DNA of 64,000 nucleotides, taken from Marinomonas transparens (lineage in GTDB: Bacteria > Pseudomonadota > Gammaproteobacteria > Pseudomonadales > Marinomonadaceae). The notes below the pieces were generated by a model. The model did no database searches, was not told the origin of the DNA, and was given only the letters and a program-made list of their open reading frames with translations. Position 1 is the stretch's first letter. The number at the start of each line of letters is the position of its first letter. The stretch lies in assembly GCF_016463975.1 (NCBI RefSeq), contig NZ_JAEMNX010000011.1, positions 103,587 through 167,586 of the forward strand. Direction: 5' to 3'. Both the position numbers and the translations under genes were made by a program. Positions 37,309 through 46,101 of the stretch are shown here, piece after piece.

Positions 37309-38280
37309 TTAACCAGTGCGTCTTGAGCCTGAGGTTTCCGGTTTAAAAACTCGTTCGATTTGCTGTTGTGTTTTTAACATTTCCATCAAGCCTATACCTA
37401 AATCATAGTCGGGTTTCATGCCAAAAAAACGTAATAATTTGTTAGGGTCGCCAAGAGATATTTGAATATCACCGGTTCTTTTAGGTTTATAGGTTAATGC
37501 AACGTCATAACCCACCACTGAAAACAGAGTCTCAGCTAGGTTTTTAATGCTACATGGCTTGCCAGTGCAAATATTAAAGACAGGCGCATTACACTTTGCT
37601 TTTTTCATACCTAAAATTAAGTATTTGACCACATCCTTCACATACACAAAGTCGCGTACCTGACTACCATCCCCATACAAGACTAGGTCTTGATGTTGCA
37701 TAATGCGATCGGCAAAAATTGAAATAACACCGCTATAGGGTGAGCTAGGATCTTGTCGCTCCCCAAACACATTAAAAAAACGAAACCCCATGGTGGGCAC
37801 TTTGTGAATCATACCACCCACTCTTGCCTGTAACTCACAGGCTAATTTATCTACCCCATAAGCGGTTAACGGTCTTACTTGACTGTTCTCGGTCAACGGA
37901 ATGCTGGCATTATCCCCATAAACCGCTGCGGATGACGCATAGACTACAGGAATGGTCTTCGGAAGATGCGCGCAAATATCCAAAATAGTTACCATACCAG
38001 ATTGATTAATCGTATGGGTTTCTAACCATTCTTTATTGGATCTTTCAACTGAAGCAATGGCGGCAAGATGAAAACAACCATCCACTTCTTGCATAAGCGT
38101 TTTGACCAGCTCCTGATCCCTAATGTCACCAATAAATAACGTTGCACCATCCGCAAGGTTTTCCTGTTTACCTGTTGATAGATTATCTAATACCATCACC
38201 TTATGGCCCTGCTCTATTAAGCTCTCACATAAATGTGAACCAATAAAACCACAACCGCCTGTTACTAAATAAGTTGCCAT
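37309..38280 (-). CDS. NAD-dependent nucleotide-sugar epimerase/dehydratase
   Basis: About 323 residues from the ATG at 38280, which follows GGAGG; an in-frame start 21 codons earlier covers the promoter. The NAD-binding motif is TGGCGFIGSHLCESL, with DNLSTG, and the catalytic pair is YGVDK (YxxxK) plus a Ser in YASSAAVYG. It belongs with UDP-glucose/GlcNAc 4-epimerase-type enzymes and probably makes a sugar donor for the polymer made by the neighbouring genes. Divergent from a glycosyltransferase gene. Confidence 0.87.
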   Translation of the reverse strand: MATYLVTGGCGFIGSHLCESLIEQGHKVMVLDNLSTGKQENLADGATLFIGDIRDQELVKTLMQEVDGCFHLAAIASVERSNKEWLETHTINQSGMVTILDICAHLPKTIPVVYASSAAVYGDNASIPLTENSQVRPLTAYGVDKLACELQARVGGMIHKVPTMGFRFFNVFGERQDPSSPYSGVISIFADRIMQHQDLVLYGDGSQVRDFVYVKDVVKYLILGMKKAKCNAPVFNICTGKPCSIKNLAETLFSVVGYDVALTYKPKRTGDIQISLGDPNKLLRFFGMKPDYDLGIGLMEMLKTQQQIERVFKPETSGSRRTG

Positions 38281-38327
38281 ATATCCTCCAATTACCCTTG
38301 TTTTGTGTATCGAATAAAGGGGATATA

Positions 38328-38343
38328 TCAAGCATTGTGCCAA
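38328..38343 (-). promoter_or_regulatory. Probable sigma-54 promoter of the epimerase gene
   Basis: On the minus strand: TTGGCACAATGCTTGA. The -24 element is perfect and the -12 element has one mismatch (TTGA for TTGC). Predicted leader is about 36 bases. Confidence 0.55.
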
Positions 38344-38415
38344 GGATTAAATTCCATTATATAACAGTAACTTACAACGTATTTTATAAGGTTTATTCAA
38401 GATTTTGAAAATCTT

Positions 38416-38430
38416 TTCGCATAATGCAAA
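38416..38430 (+). promoter_or_regulatory. Syp-enhancer-like box between divergent epimerase and glycosyltransferase genes
   Basis: TTCGCATAATGCAAA, one base off the recalled SypG consensus. It is about 107 bases upstream of the predicted epimerase start of transcription but only a few bases from the -24 element of the rightward promoter. Confidence 0.55.
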
Positions 38431-38436
38431 CTCTCT

Positions 38437-38452
38437 CTGGTACGCCACTTGC
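38437..38452 (+). promoter_or_regulatory. Sigma-54 promoter of glycosyltransferase 38504-39529
   Basis: CTGGTACGCCACTTGC has GG and GC ten bases apart and a full TTGCA at -12. Predicted leader is about 40 bases. Confidence 0.7.
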
Positions 38453-38503
38453 AGATCTTCTTTTAAAGCCACAACAATTCATTAAAATCGTTAGGAGTAA
38501 TGC

Positions 38504-39529
38504 ATGAAGGGTATTAGTTTACTGCTTGATTCAAGCAAGAGTGGTGGCATAGAAACCCATGTTGCCAATCTCGCGAAAGCGCTGCAACAAAAGGGCTTAG
38601 AAGTTCAGGTAATACTATGGAAGCAATACCATGACAAGGCCCACCCTTTGGATGCTCAAATGCGAGCAGCAAACATTCCATTTCATTATGCAAATGGCTG
38701 CTTTTCAATACTCACTTCCCTAGTAAAAAAAGGCGCCATTCTGCATACCCATGGCTATAAGGCAAACTTGATTGGTAAGTTTGGCAGTATCCTTGGTAAG
38801 TGGAATGCCTTTCCAACCCATCATAACGGTGATGTGGGAGACGGGTTATTAAAAAAGTATGTCATGCTCGATGAAATCACCTCCCGCTGGTTTTCCCCCA
38901 TATCAGTAAGCGATGAAATCTTTGAACGCTTGGGAAATCGAGGTATTAAAGTCAAAAACTTCGTTTTTACGCCAGACCAAACCAAGATTGAAGAGGTGCA
39001 TGTAGGCCCCATAAGACAAATCGCTTTTGTGGGCAGAATCAGCGAGGAAAAAGACCCTGACGCTTTTTGCCAAATTGGCGAAGCGATTCAAAAAGATGAA
39101 AAACACAGCCATTTGTCTTTCCATGTCTATGGCGGCGGCGAAGATCAAAGTCAATTAATGGCAAAGTACCCCGGAATTACCTTCCATGGGGAACAAGATA
39201 TGTCGCAGCATTGGCCGAAGATTGATCTATTATGTATCACCTCAAAAACCGAAGGCTTACCATTGGCTGCTCTAGAAGCCATGTCCCATGGTATTCCCGT
39301 GGCGTCTTTTGCGGTTGGCGACTTGCCTAGGTTAATTAGCCATGGTCACAATGGTTGGATCGTCCCAAAAGGACAGATTCAAACAATGAAAGACACCTTA
39401 GTAGCATGGGAAAACTTAAACCCAGGTTTGCAACAGAATATGAAACGTCATGCTTATAACACCATAGAACAAGATTATTCTACTGCTGCTGTTATACCTG
39501 CCATTATTCAACATTATCAAAACGTTTAA
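38504..39529 (+). CDS. Family 4 glycosyltransferase
   Basis: A 341-residue cytoplasmic GT-B enzyme. The N-terminal acceptor domain has SKSGGIETHVANLAKAL; the C-terminal donor domain has IAFVGRISEEKDPDAF and the EALAA-type motif LPLAALEAMSHGIPVASFAVG, where the Glu contacts the donor sugar. It should add one sugar of the polymer repeat. AGGAG is well placed before the start. Its stop codon TAA falls in the TTAA target duplication of the IS5-type element, which now separates the gene from its terminator. Confidence 0.88.
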   Translation: MKGISLLLDSSKSGGIETHVANLAKALQQKGLEVQVILWKQYHDKAHPLDAQMRAANIPFHYANGCFSILTSLVKKGAILHTHGYKANLIGKFGSILGKWNAFPTHHNGDVGDGLLKKYVMLDEITSRWFSPISVSDEIFERLGNRGIKVKNFVFTPDQTKIEEVHVGPIRQIAFVGRISEEKDPDAFCQIGEAIQKDEKHSHLSFHVYGGGEDQSQLMAKYPGITFHGEQDMSQHWPKIDLLCITSKTEGLPLAALEAMSHGIPVASFAVGDLPRLISHGHNGWIVPKGQIQTMKDTLVAWENLNPGLQQNMKRHAYNTIEQDYSTAAVIPAIIQHYQNV

Positions 39530-39791
39530 GGAAGGTCTGAATAAGTCTACTAAGACTCAGTCTTTCAGAGAAATCGTCAAATAAGGCGCGACTCTGATGT
39601 AATGTAGGTACCTTTCAAAGAGTCGCAACGCAGTGTGGCGTTTTCTCTGAAAGACCCGTAGGGCATGGTCTAAAAGCCTGAATTCTTTGTTGAGCACCTC
39701 GACAATAGGGCAACTATTCACATTCGGCACTCGCCTCGAATAACAGGCTTTTATCCACATGCTGAGACAAGAGGACTTGTTCAGACCTTCC
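39530..39791. mobile_element. 262-bp non-autonomous IS5-type element
   Basis: The ends GGAAGGTCTGAATAAGTC and GACTTGTTCAGACCTTCC form terminal inverted repeats, bounded by TTAA on each side (39526-39529 and 39792-39795). The IS5 terminus starts GGAAGGTG, from memory, and that group duplicates YTAR. The inside has nested inverted repeats (GTCTTTCAGAGAAA with its complement, GCGACTCT with AGAGTCGC, AAAAGCCTG with CAGGCTTTT) and no transposase, so it is a MITE-like unit able to fold into a large hairpin. Confidence 0.75.
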
Positions 39792-39797
39792 TTAATT

Positions 39798-39849
39798 TAA
39801 ACAGTCACATAAAAAACGGCCTTTACGCCGTTTTTTATGTGACTGTTTT
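39798..39849. terminator. Strong bidirectional terminator between convergent glycosyltransferases
   Basis: A perfect 23-bp stem (39798-39820 with 39827-39849, GC core ACGGC/GCCGT, loop CTTTAC) with A and T runs at both sides. Mobile elements have been inserted on each side of it, between terminator and stop codon. Confidence 0.93.
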
Positions 39850-39876
39850 TAACAGGTTGGCGTTATCCGCGCTATT

Positions 39877-40018
39877 AGAGACCTTTGCACGAAGTCGCGA
39901 GCGAAGCCAAGAGGAGGCAAAAATAGACGAAAAAGCGGAGTTTATAGGTTATAAATGAGCACTTTGAGTCTATTTTTAACAATGTATTGGTAAGCACAGC
40001 AGTCGTGCAAAGGTCTCT
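39877..40018. mobile_element. 142-bp non-autonomous element with 16-bp terminal inverted repeats
   Basis: Perfect terminal repeats AGAGACCTTTGCACGA / TCGTGCAAAGGTCTCT flanked by the trinucleotide ATT on both sides, fitting the 3-base ANT-type duplication of another IS5 subgroup. An inner repeat AAAAATAGAC / GTCTATTTTT is visible and there is no coding frame. It abuts the stop codon of the leftward glycosyltransferase. A full-length parent should exist elsewhere in the genome. Confidence 0.72.
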
Positions 40019-40019
40019 A

Positions 40020-40964
40020 TTATTTTATACCGTGTAAAACATGTGACAAACACGCTTTCATATTGCGTTTCGTGGGTAGCTGATAACAAGCCTGAAGGTA
40101 CGCCATTAAGGCCTGCACATAACCGCCTTTTTCACTTTGAAATGCCTCAGCTTGAGCAAGCTTGTAACGGGCAAAAGCAGGTGCAAAGCAATGAGGGGCA
40201 GCCGATTCCATCGGTTTGCGATAGCGTTCTAGTATCAGCTTCATGCTATTTAAACGTTTGTGTTGATTACGCGATATGGAATTACTACGAACCAGATACC
40301 CAGTAGTAGAATCACTCAGCACAGTAAAATCACCATAAGCACTGATTTTTAACCAAAGATCCCAATCACTAGCAGAAAACAGAGTTTCATCAAATCCGCC
40401 TATTACTTGCAGTAACTTGGTATCGACTAATACGGTGGAGGTACCAATGACATTCTCTTCATAAATGCTGGCTTTGGTCTGCCCATTTAAAACAAAGGCC
40501 TTGGTTTTACCTTGTACCAATTTTGAAAACCTTGGCCAGAATTGAAAACAACGACCTAGATCTCCTCCTTGCTCGTCAAAATGGTCATACTCGGTAAAGT
40601 TCAGCACACACTTTGGATAAGCTTGTACTATTTCTAATTGCTTACTGAGCTTTTCAGGGTACCAATAGTCGTCTGCATCAAGAAAAGCCACCCATGCTCC
40701 TGCTGCTTTCGCAATAGCCAGATTTCGCGCTGCTGACACCCCTTTGTGCTCACCTTTTAAAATTTTCACTCTGGGATCTTTATTCGCTAAATCCGCGAGC
40801 CAAATATGACTACCGTCAGTAGAACTATCGTCGACAATGAGTAGCTCTAATGAGACGGACTGAGACAACACACTTTCAACCGCTTGGGGCAAATACGCTA
40901 AGCAGTTATAGGTGGGCATGATCACAGAGACATCTAATACGGATTCTATTGGGTTATTTTTCAT
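40020..40964 (-). CDS. Family 2 glycosyltransferase
   Basis: About 314 residues from the ATG at 40964, which has AGGAAG six bases ahead; two earlier in-frame Met codons lack this. The GT-A fold is shown by VSVIMPTYNCLAYLPQAVESVLSQS, IVDDSSTDGS and the metal-binding AFLDADDYW; the acceptor-side motif is FSASDWDLWLKISAYG. No membrane segment. It should add a sugar to the lipid-linked repeat unit. Its stop codon lies at the edge of the 142-bp element. Confidence 0.87.
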   Translation of the reverse strand: MKNNPIESVLDVSVIMPTYNCLAYLPQAVESVLSQSVSLELLIVDDSSTDGSHIWLADLANKDPRVKILKGEHKGVSAARNLAIAKAAGAWVAFLDADDYWYPEKLSKQLEIVQAYPKCVLNFTEYDHFDEQGGDLGRCFQFWPRFSKLVQGKTKAFVLNGQTKASIYEENVIGTSTVLVDTKLLQVIGGFDETLFSASDWDLWLKISAYGDFTVLSDSTTGYLVRSNSISRNQHKRLNSMKLILERYRKPMESAAPHCFAPAFARYKLAQAEAFQSEKGGYVQALMAYLQACYQLPTKRNMKACLSHVLHGIK

Positions 40965-40985
40965 TTTCACTTCCTCTTTCATAGT

Positions 40986-41001
40986 TTGGCATTGCCCTTG
41001 C
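40986..41001 (+). promoter_or_regulatory. Sigma-54 promoter reading toward 41139
   Basis: TTGGCATTGCCCTTGC with GG-N10-GC and TTGCA at -12. Predicted transcript begins near 41013 with a leader of about 126 bases. It faces the leftward promoter at 41072-41087. Confidence 0.68.
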
Positions 41002-41071
41002 AAAATTCATTGTGACTCAAGGATTCACCCTATTGGAAAGACATAACCGAGACCGACATCTCTTAAGTAAA

Positions 41072-41087
41072 GCACTCAATGTGCCAA
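41072..41087 (-). promoter_or_regulatory. Sigma-54 promoter of the leftward glycosyltransferase
   Basis: On the minus strand: TTGGCACATTGAGTGC with GG-N10-GC. Predicted start near 41060, leader about 96 bases. A partial enhancer-like TTCTCA-N3-T lies at 41111-41120 on the same strand. Confidence 0.68.
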
Positions 41088-41138
41088 CTCTGTTTTTACA
41101 ATGGACTCTTAGTTTGAGAAAGCGTCAGGAGAGATAGA

Positions 41139-42356
41139 ATGAAAAAAATTGCATACTTAATAAGCGCCTTTCCGGTGATGTCTGAAACCTTTGTAGGCAA
41201 TGAAATACGGGCGATACAGCGTCTTAACCATGATGTAGAACTGTTTAGTTTTGAACACAAAAGTGAACCGGCGCAAAGTTTAGACATTGTGCTGGCTAAG
41301 CAATTAATAATCCTGGCGGAAGTCGGTTTTGTTGACACCCTCCACCCCATTCTACATTCGCCAATTGCTTTGCAATCTGCGATGCAATTTGTCAATCAAC
41401 AACAGGGATTGCCTAAACGCTCATTACTCTGGTACGGCGCTAAGCTGGCTTCTCAGGTAATAAGAAAAGGCTGCCAGCACATTCATGCACACTTTGGTTT
41501 AGCCAGTACGGCTACGGCCATCGTCGCCGCGAGACTGGCTAATGTGTCAGTTTCCTTTACCTGCCATGGCTATGACATTTATCGAACCCCTGCGGATCTG
41601 GCTTTAAAACTCAGCAGCGCTAATTTCGCCGTTGCGGTCAGTGACATCATGAAACGCGACATGCAGGAGCTATCCACTGATGCCAATGTCATCCGTGTTC
41701 GTTGTGGAGTCGATATTACGCAAATTAATAGCAACAAAGTCATGCGTTACGATAGTAAGAAACTACTCTACCTGGGAAGGCTATCAGAAACAAAAGGCGT
41801 GAATGTACTGTTAGATGCCATGGCCATTGTCAATGCAGATATCCGTCCTCAATTAGACATAGTGGGTGATGGTCCATTACGAGAGGATCTTGAGAAGCAA
41901 TGCCAACATCTAAACCTTACCCCTTGGGTACGCTTTTTAGGCGCTAAACCTGCCACCTGGTTAGACCAACACCATGATCATTACCAATGCCTTGTGGCGC
42001 CATTTGTGGTCACACCAGCTGGCGTTAAAGACACAGGCCCCTTAGTTCTGAAAGAAGCCATGATGTATCGCTTGCCAATTCTCACGACAGACATGGATGC
42101 GTGCCAAGAAATGTTGTTAGACGAGCAAGGGCAGATGCCGATACTGGGTAAAATGGTGGCAGCAGACAATCCGTTTAGCCTAGCGGCAGGCATTGCCCTG
42201 ATGACAAATAAACCGCCACACGAACTAAAAGCCATGGGAGAAACAGGCGCAGCATTCTTAGAACAGCATTTTCTTATCGATCAGCAAGTCAAAATATTGT
42301 CTCAGGCCATTGAGTCTTGTCATCAGGAGGCATTCCATGCAAATTCAATGGTTTAA
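41139..42356 (+). CDS. Family 4 glycosyltransferase (SypJ position)
   Basis: A 405-residue GT-B enzyme like WcaL-type exopolysaccharide transferases: IAYLISAFPVMSETFVGNEIRAI at the start, HIHAHFGLASTATAIVAARL, FTCHGYDIYRTP, then LLYLGRLSETKGVNVLLDAM and KEAMMYRLPILTTD. It acts at the inner face of the membrane. The gene overlaps the flippase gene by 20 bases. In the V. fischeri order remembered for syp, the gene before the flippase is sypJ, also a glycosyltransferase. Confidence 0.88.
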   Translation: MKKIAYLISAFPVMSETFVGNEIRAIQRLNHDVELFSFEHKSEPAQSLDIVLAKQLIILAEVGFVDTLHPILHSPIALQSAMQFVNQQQGLPKRSLLWYGAKLASQVIRKGCQHIHAHFGLASTATAIVAARLANVSVSFTCHGYDIYRTPADLALKLSSANFAVAVSDIMKRDMQELSTDANVIRVRCGVDITQINSNKVMRYDSKKLLYLGRLSETKGVNVLLDAMAIVNADIRPQLDIVGDGPLREDLEKQCQHLNLTPWVRFLGAKPATWLDQHHDHYQCLVAPFVVTPAGVKDTGPLVLKEAMMYRLPILTTDMDACQEMLLDEQGQMPILGKMVAADNPFSLAAGIALMTNKPPHELKAMGETGAAFLEQHFLIDQQVKILSQAIESCHQEAFHANSMV

Positions 42357-43818
42357 AAAGTTCGACCTTGCTTTGTTCAGCAAGCAAAAACAGGCATCCG
42401 CTCTTGCTCAACAGGGCTATTATGCTGTGGGTTTGATGCTCACCAAGGTGATCAGCTTATTTTTATTGCCCTACCTAGCGAAACAGCTTGGATTAGTAGA
42501 GTTCGCTCGGTTAGAAACCCTATTGGCGATTATTAATGGCGCCACCATTGTGGTGGGCTTGGGTATGGTCAACCTGTTATATCGAAAAGTCGGTCAAAGT
42601 GCGTTACATGAGAAAAAACAAATTACCGCTGCCATCGCAGGTAATGCGGTTAGTGTCGCCCTATTGGTATTGGCTTTTTGCCTCATTTCCACACCGATCA
42701 TTTTACCGCTGCTGAATTCATTAGTGAGTCTGTCTATTATCGAATTTTGGTTTTGCTCAGCATTAATCTGTATTGAAGGTATTCTCGGTGTGTCTCTCGC
42801 TTGGTTGCGGATGCAGGACAAGGCGAAGCTTTTTTTCCAGATGATGGTGACCCGAGGTGTGCTTTATGCCTTATTCGTTAGCCTTGGCTTGGCCATAGGC
42901 TTAGGCCTAACTTGGGTCTTGTTCGCCTCACTTTTTGCTGCTCTTTATCAAGTAATTCACCTTATTATTATCCAGTACCGTGATACCAGAATCAGTTTTT
43001 CATGGCACTCCCTTTACCAGACTTTTTTATATGGTTGGCCCTTTGTTATTAGCGGTTTGGCTATGTATGCGACGCAAGGTATGGAAGTGGTCATTCTGGC
43101 TCAAAATGTGAGCCCAGAATCACTCGCTTCCTATGTGATTGCCGTTAAATTATTCCTGATTGCCGCCTTGCTAAACCAGCCTTTTTTACTCTGGTGGTAC
43201 CCTAAACGCATGGGGTTAATAGCAGAGAAAAATGGTCTTAGCAGGGCTGGCGCAGGTGCCACCTTAGGTGTGTTGCTGGCGATGATATCCAGTACCCTTA
43301 TCTGGCTATGGTCACCCTGGGTGATAGGTTTGTTGTTTGCTGATGGCGTTGCTCCGGCCTTGTCTTATTTGCCTTGGTTACTGATTGCTGGAGTGTTAAA
43401 GCAATGGGGCGCCTTATTTAATTTAGGCTGCTTTAGTAGTGAGAATAGCCGTACTCAAATGTATATAGAGGTATCAACGGGCGTATTTTGCTTAATCGGT
43501 TTTCCGATCGCCATTGAGTTGGCTCAGGTTCATGGTGCTTTAGCCGTTTTTGTCATGAGCCAAGCCATCAGATTGCTCGCCTACTGGCTAATCAGTCAGC
43601 ATTATTTATCGGTCGTTTATCCCGTTCATGAGCTAGTAAAAGGCATCGTGCTTTGTGTGAGTTTGATTTTTCTCGCTTCATTATTTAGCCGAGCCTATGT
43701 ATACCAACTTGATTTCACCTCTTTCTCGGCTTGCATTGGCATAACCTTGCTGATGATCGCTGCGCTTGCCTATAAACTGCAACAAGTGGGGAGAAAAATC
43801 CATGCGACTGACCTCTAA
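42337..43818 (+). CDS. Wzx-type polysaccharide repeat-unit flippase (SypK position)
   Basis: About 493 residues from the ATG at 42337, which follows AGGAGG; an ORF start nine codons earlier is rejected for that reason. Twelve or more hydrophobic segments span the protein, with the start pattern YYAVGLMLTKVISLFLLPYLAKQLG typical of MATE/MOP flippases. It would turn the undecaprenyl-linked repeat across the inner membrane. It overlaps its neighbours on both sides, consistent with tight coupling. Confidence 0.86.
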   Translation: MQIQWFKKFDLALFSKQKQASALAQQGYYAVGLMLTKVISLFLLPYLAKQLGLVEFARLETLLAIINGATIVVGLGMVNLLYRKVGQSALHEKKQITAAIAGNAVSVALLVLAFCLISTPIILPLLNSLVSLSIIEFWFCSALICIEGILGVSLAWLRMQDKAKLFFQMMVTRGVLYALFVSLGLAIGLGLTWVLFASLFAALYQVIHLIIIQYRDTRISFSWHSLYQTFLYGWPFVISGLAMYATQGMEVVILAQNVSPESLASYVIAVKLFLIAALLNQPFLLWWYPKRMGLIAEKNGLSRAGAGATLGVLLAMISSTLIWLWSPWVIGLLFADGVAPALSYLPWLLIAGVLKQWGALFNLGCFSSENSRTQMYIEVSTGVFCLIGFPIAIELAQVHGALAVFVMSQAIRLLAYWLISQHYLSVVYPVHELVKGIVLCVSLIFLASLFSRAYVYQLDFTSFSACIGITLLMIAALAYKLQQVGRKIHATDL

Positions 43819-45220
43819 AGCTCATACCACGTCTGTTGCTTTGCCTCTAGCACTGTCGTTTTTTATGGCTGTCATTTGGTGGCTTGCACCTCACCCTTTT
43901 CTCATTTTGCCATTGGCATTTTTACCGATTGCCGCTTGGTTAGCATTACACAATGCCATTTGGATTTGCATGGGATTCATTTTGTTTTCCTTTTTTAGAA
44001 TTCACGAAGCGTTTCCTGCTTTGTATTCCTTGAAAATCCCTCAACTGCTTGCACTCGGTACATTAGCGGTGGCGGCTTGGCATACCTTAATCACCAAAAA
44101 AATCACGCCCTTTTGGAACAGTCACCTTACTGGTTTTGCCATCTTTTTTTGCTGTGTCACCCTAGGCTTATTGTTTGCCACCAATCGCGGTGAAGCCATG
44201 GCAGCTTGGACAGGAAACTTTGTCAAAATCGCTGTTATGGTGTTGATCATTACTTGGCTACCGAAATGCAAACGTGATTTTGCAATCTGCAATTGGAGTA
44301 TTTTGATCACTGGCAGCGTCATTGCTCTTGTCGCCTTAAATAATAAAATCAATGGTATAGGACTAGTGGAAGGAACGCGGGTCACCATTGGACGAAATAT
44401 TGGCTCTATGCTGGGGGACCCCAATGACCTAGCATTGGTCTTATTATTCCCCACCAGCTTTGCCCTAGCTTTGTTCTTCTCTACTTCACCAAAACGCTTT
44501 CCTAAGTTTATTGCTCTATGTGGTTATATTCTGATCGTATCCGCCATCATCGCCACCCAAAGTCGTGGTGGTTTGTTGGGGATCATGGCGGTATCTGGGG
44601 TATTTGCTTGGCAAAAAGTAAAAAATAAAGTTTTGCTCATTAGCATGGCTGTGATACTTGGCGGGCTCTTGTTAGCCCTTGCGGGTATCTCAGATAGAGC
44701 GTCAGGTGGTGCGCAAGAAAGTGGCATTGATGCTTCTGCCATGGGCCGTATTTATGCTTGGCAAGCGGCCTGGAACATGGCTCTTAGCAACCCTTTCAGT
44801 GGTGTAGGTTTAAACAATTTTTATGTTAATTACTATTTTTATAGTCCTCATTGGGACGGAAAAAACCACGCCGTACATAGCACATGGCTGGGGGTTTTGG
44901 CCGAAACCGGTTTTGTTGGTTTTATTGCCTTTGCCACCATGGTTATTCGGCTACTCGTCAATAATATCTTGCAGGTAAAGGTGATTAATCAACTGCTGCG
45001 TGCGGCCAATGATACCAGTATCATTGCCCCTGCTTATGTGGTCAGCGCGCAGGCAACATTAGCGGGGGTTGTTGGTGTGATGGTCTCCGGCACTTTCCTC
45101 ACGCAGGGTTTTACTTGGCCTATCTATATTTTGTTCGCGTTAAGTATAGCAGTGACGACCAACCTGAAACCCATTCTGCAAAAAATCGCACCGCAACCTG
45201 ACTCTAACCGGGCGGAATAA
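43802..45220 (+). CDS. Wzy/O-antigen ligase family membrane protein (SypL position)
   Basis: About 472 residues from the ATG at 43802, preceded by GGGGAG and overlapping the flippase gene by 17 bases. Many membrane segments surround a periplasmic loop with AWQAAWNMALSNPFSGVGLNNFYVNYYFY and AVHSTWLGVLAETGFVGFIAF, the Wzy_C ligase/polymerase signature with its conserved His. The usual IATQSRGGLLG motif is present. It probably polymerises repeat units. The transcription unit seems to end here, with a new sigma-54 promoter just after. Confidence 0.88.
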   Translation: MRLTSKAHTTSVALPLALSFFMAVIWWLAPHPFLILPLAFLPIAAWLALHNAIWICMGFILFSFFRIHEAFPALYSLKIPQLLALGTLAVAAWHTLITKKITPFWNSHLTGFAIFFCCVTLGLLFATNRGEAMAAWTGNFVKIAVMVLIITWLPKCKRDFAICNWSILITGSVIALVALNNKINGIGLVEGTRVTIGRNIGSMLGDPNDLALVLLFPTSFALALFFSTSPKRFPKFIALCGYILIVSAIIATQSRGGLLGIMAVSGVFAWQKVKNKVLLISMAVILGGLLLALAGISDRASGGAQESGIDASAMGRIYAWQAAWNMALSNPFSGVGLNNFYVNYYFYSPHWDGKNHAVHSTWLGVLAETGFVGFIAFATMVIRLLVNNILQVKVINQLLRAANDTSIIAPAYVVSAQATLAGVVGVMVSGTFLTQGFTWPIYILFALSIAVTTNLKPILQKIAPQPDSNRAE

Positions 45221-45244
45221 GGCCATATCATTTGCATTTTGCGA

Positions 45245-45260
45245 GTGGCACGAAGCCTGC
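45245..45260 (+). promoter_or_regulatory. Sigma-54 promoter of the acyltransferase gene
   Basis: GTGGCACGAAGCCTGC: the -24 element TGGCACG is perfect, and GC is ten bases on, followed by AA. Predicted leader is about 78 bases. In syp a sigma-54 promoter precedes the matching gene sypM (from memory). Confidence 0.75.
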
Positions 45261-45349
45261 AATCACTCCTATATAAATAAAATGAGATCTTTTCGAAGTG
45301 ATCAATAGACGCTTTTTAAATGCTCTCAAAATAATAGCGAGGATTGTCT

Positions 45350-46099
45350 ATGTCTAGTTTGAAATATTGGGTGAAAACCAGCCCAGCGCCTTTTGCCAAA
45401 ATGATTCGCATCAGCTGGCAGCCATTAAAACAACTTGAACTTCCTGTTATTCCCGTATTCAGCCGTTCGCTTTATCGGTTGCATAAATTGCTCTATGTAT
45501 TTTTCACCAGCTTGTTCCGTCGTCTTTATTGGACACCTTTATTTAAGAGCCAAATTGTCGGAGGTAAAGGTTTGTACCTTTACTCTGGCATGCCGCAGCT
45601 ACTTGGCAGTCTATCCGTGTCGGTCGGCAGCGGTTGTCGTTGGTCAGGTATCAGTACTGTATCAGGGCGTTGGAACAGCCCTCAAACTCCGACCTTAATC
45701 ATTGGCGATAATGTTGATATCGGCTGGCAAACCAGCATTGCCGTTGGCAATCAGGTGATACTAGAAAACAATGTGCGCATGGCAGGCCGCGCCTTCCTTG
45801 CAGGTTATCCTGGTCATCCGATCAACCCAATTGAGCGCGCTCAAGGCCTACCTGACATGGAAAGCCAAATAGGAAAAATCCACCTAAAAGAAAACGTTTG
45901 GCTAGGCACAGGGGTGACGATTTTAGGCAATGTCACCATTGGCAAAAATAGCATTATTGGCGCTGGTAGTATTGTCACCCAGGATATTCCCGATAACGTG
46001 ATTGCCGCAGGTGTGCCCGCTAAGGTAGTACGCGAGCTGACCCTTCAAGAACTAATATCAAGACCTAGCCTACATACCTTGGCCGATGAGGAGGTATGA
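45350..46099 (+). CDS. Left-handed beta-helix acyltransferase (SypM position)
   Basis: About 249 residues from the ATG at 45350, with CGAGGA upstream. The C-terminal half shows hexapeptide repeats with small or aliphatic residues: IIGDNVDIGWQTSIAVG, then VWLGTGVTILGNVTIGKNSIIGAGSIVTQDIPDNVIAAGVPAKVVRE, as in LacA/WcaF-type O-acetyltransferases. The N-terminal 90 residues are basic and hydrophobic. It probably acetylates a sugar of the polymer. Confidence 0.88.
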   Translation: MSSLKYWVKTSPAPFAKMIRISWQPLKQLELPVIPVFSRSLYRLHKLLYVFFTSLFRRLYWTPLFKSQIVGGKGLYLYSGMPQLLGSLSVSVGSGCRWSGISTVSGRWNSPQTPTLIIGDNVDIGWQTSIAVGNQVILENNVRMAGRAFLAGYPGHPINPIERAQGLPDMESQIGKIHLKENVWLGTGVTILGNVTIGKNSIIGAGSIVTQDIPDNVIAAGVPAKVVRELTLQELISRPSLHTLADEEV

Positions 46100-46101
46100 T
46101 C

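Noticed and set aside
39557..39760. A 67-codon minus-strand frame inside the 262-bp element
   Set aside because: It shows no transposase motif and is an accident of the inverted repeats.
45231..45245. TTTGCATTTTGCGAG as another enhancer box for the acyltransferase promoter
   Set aside because: It fits loosely but directly abuts the -24 element, where an activator of this type would block the holoenzyme; AT-rich chance match is likely.
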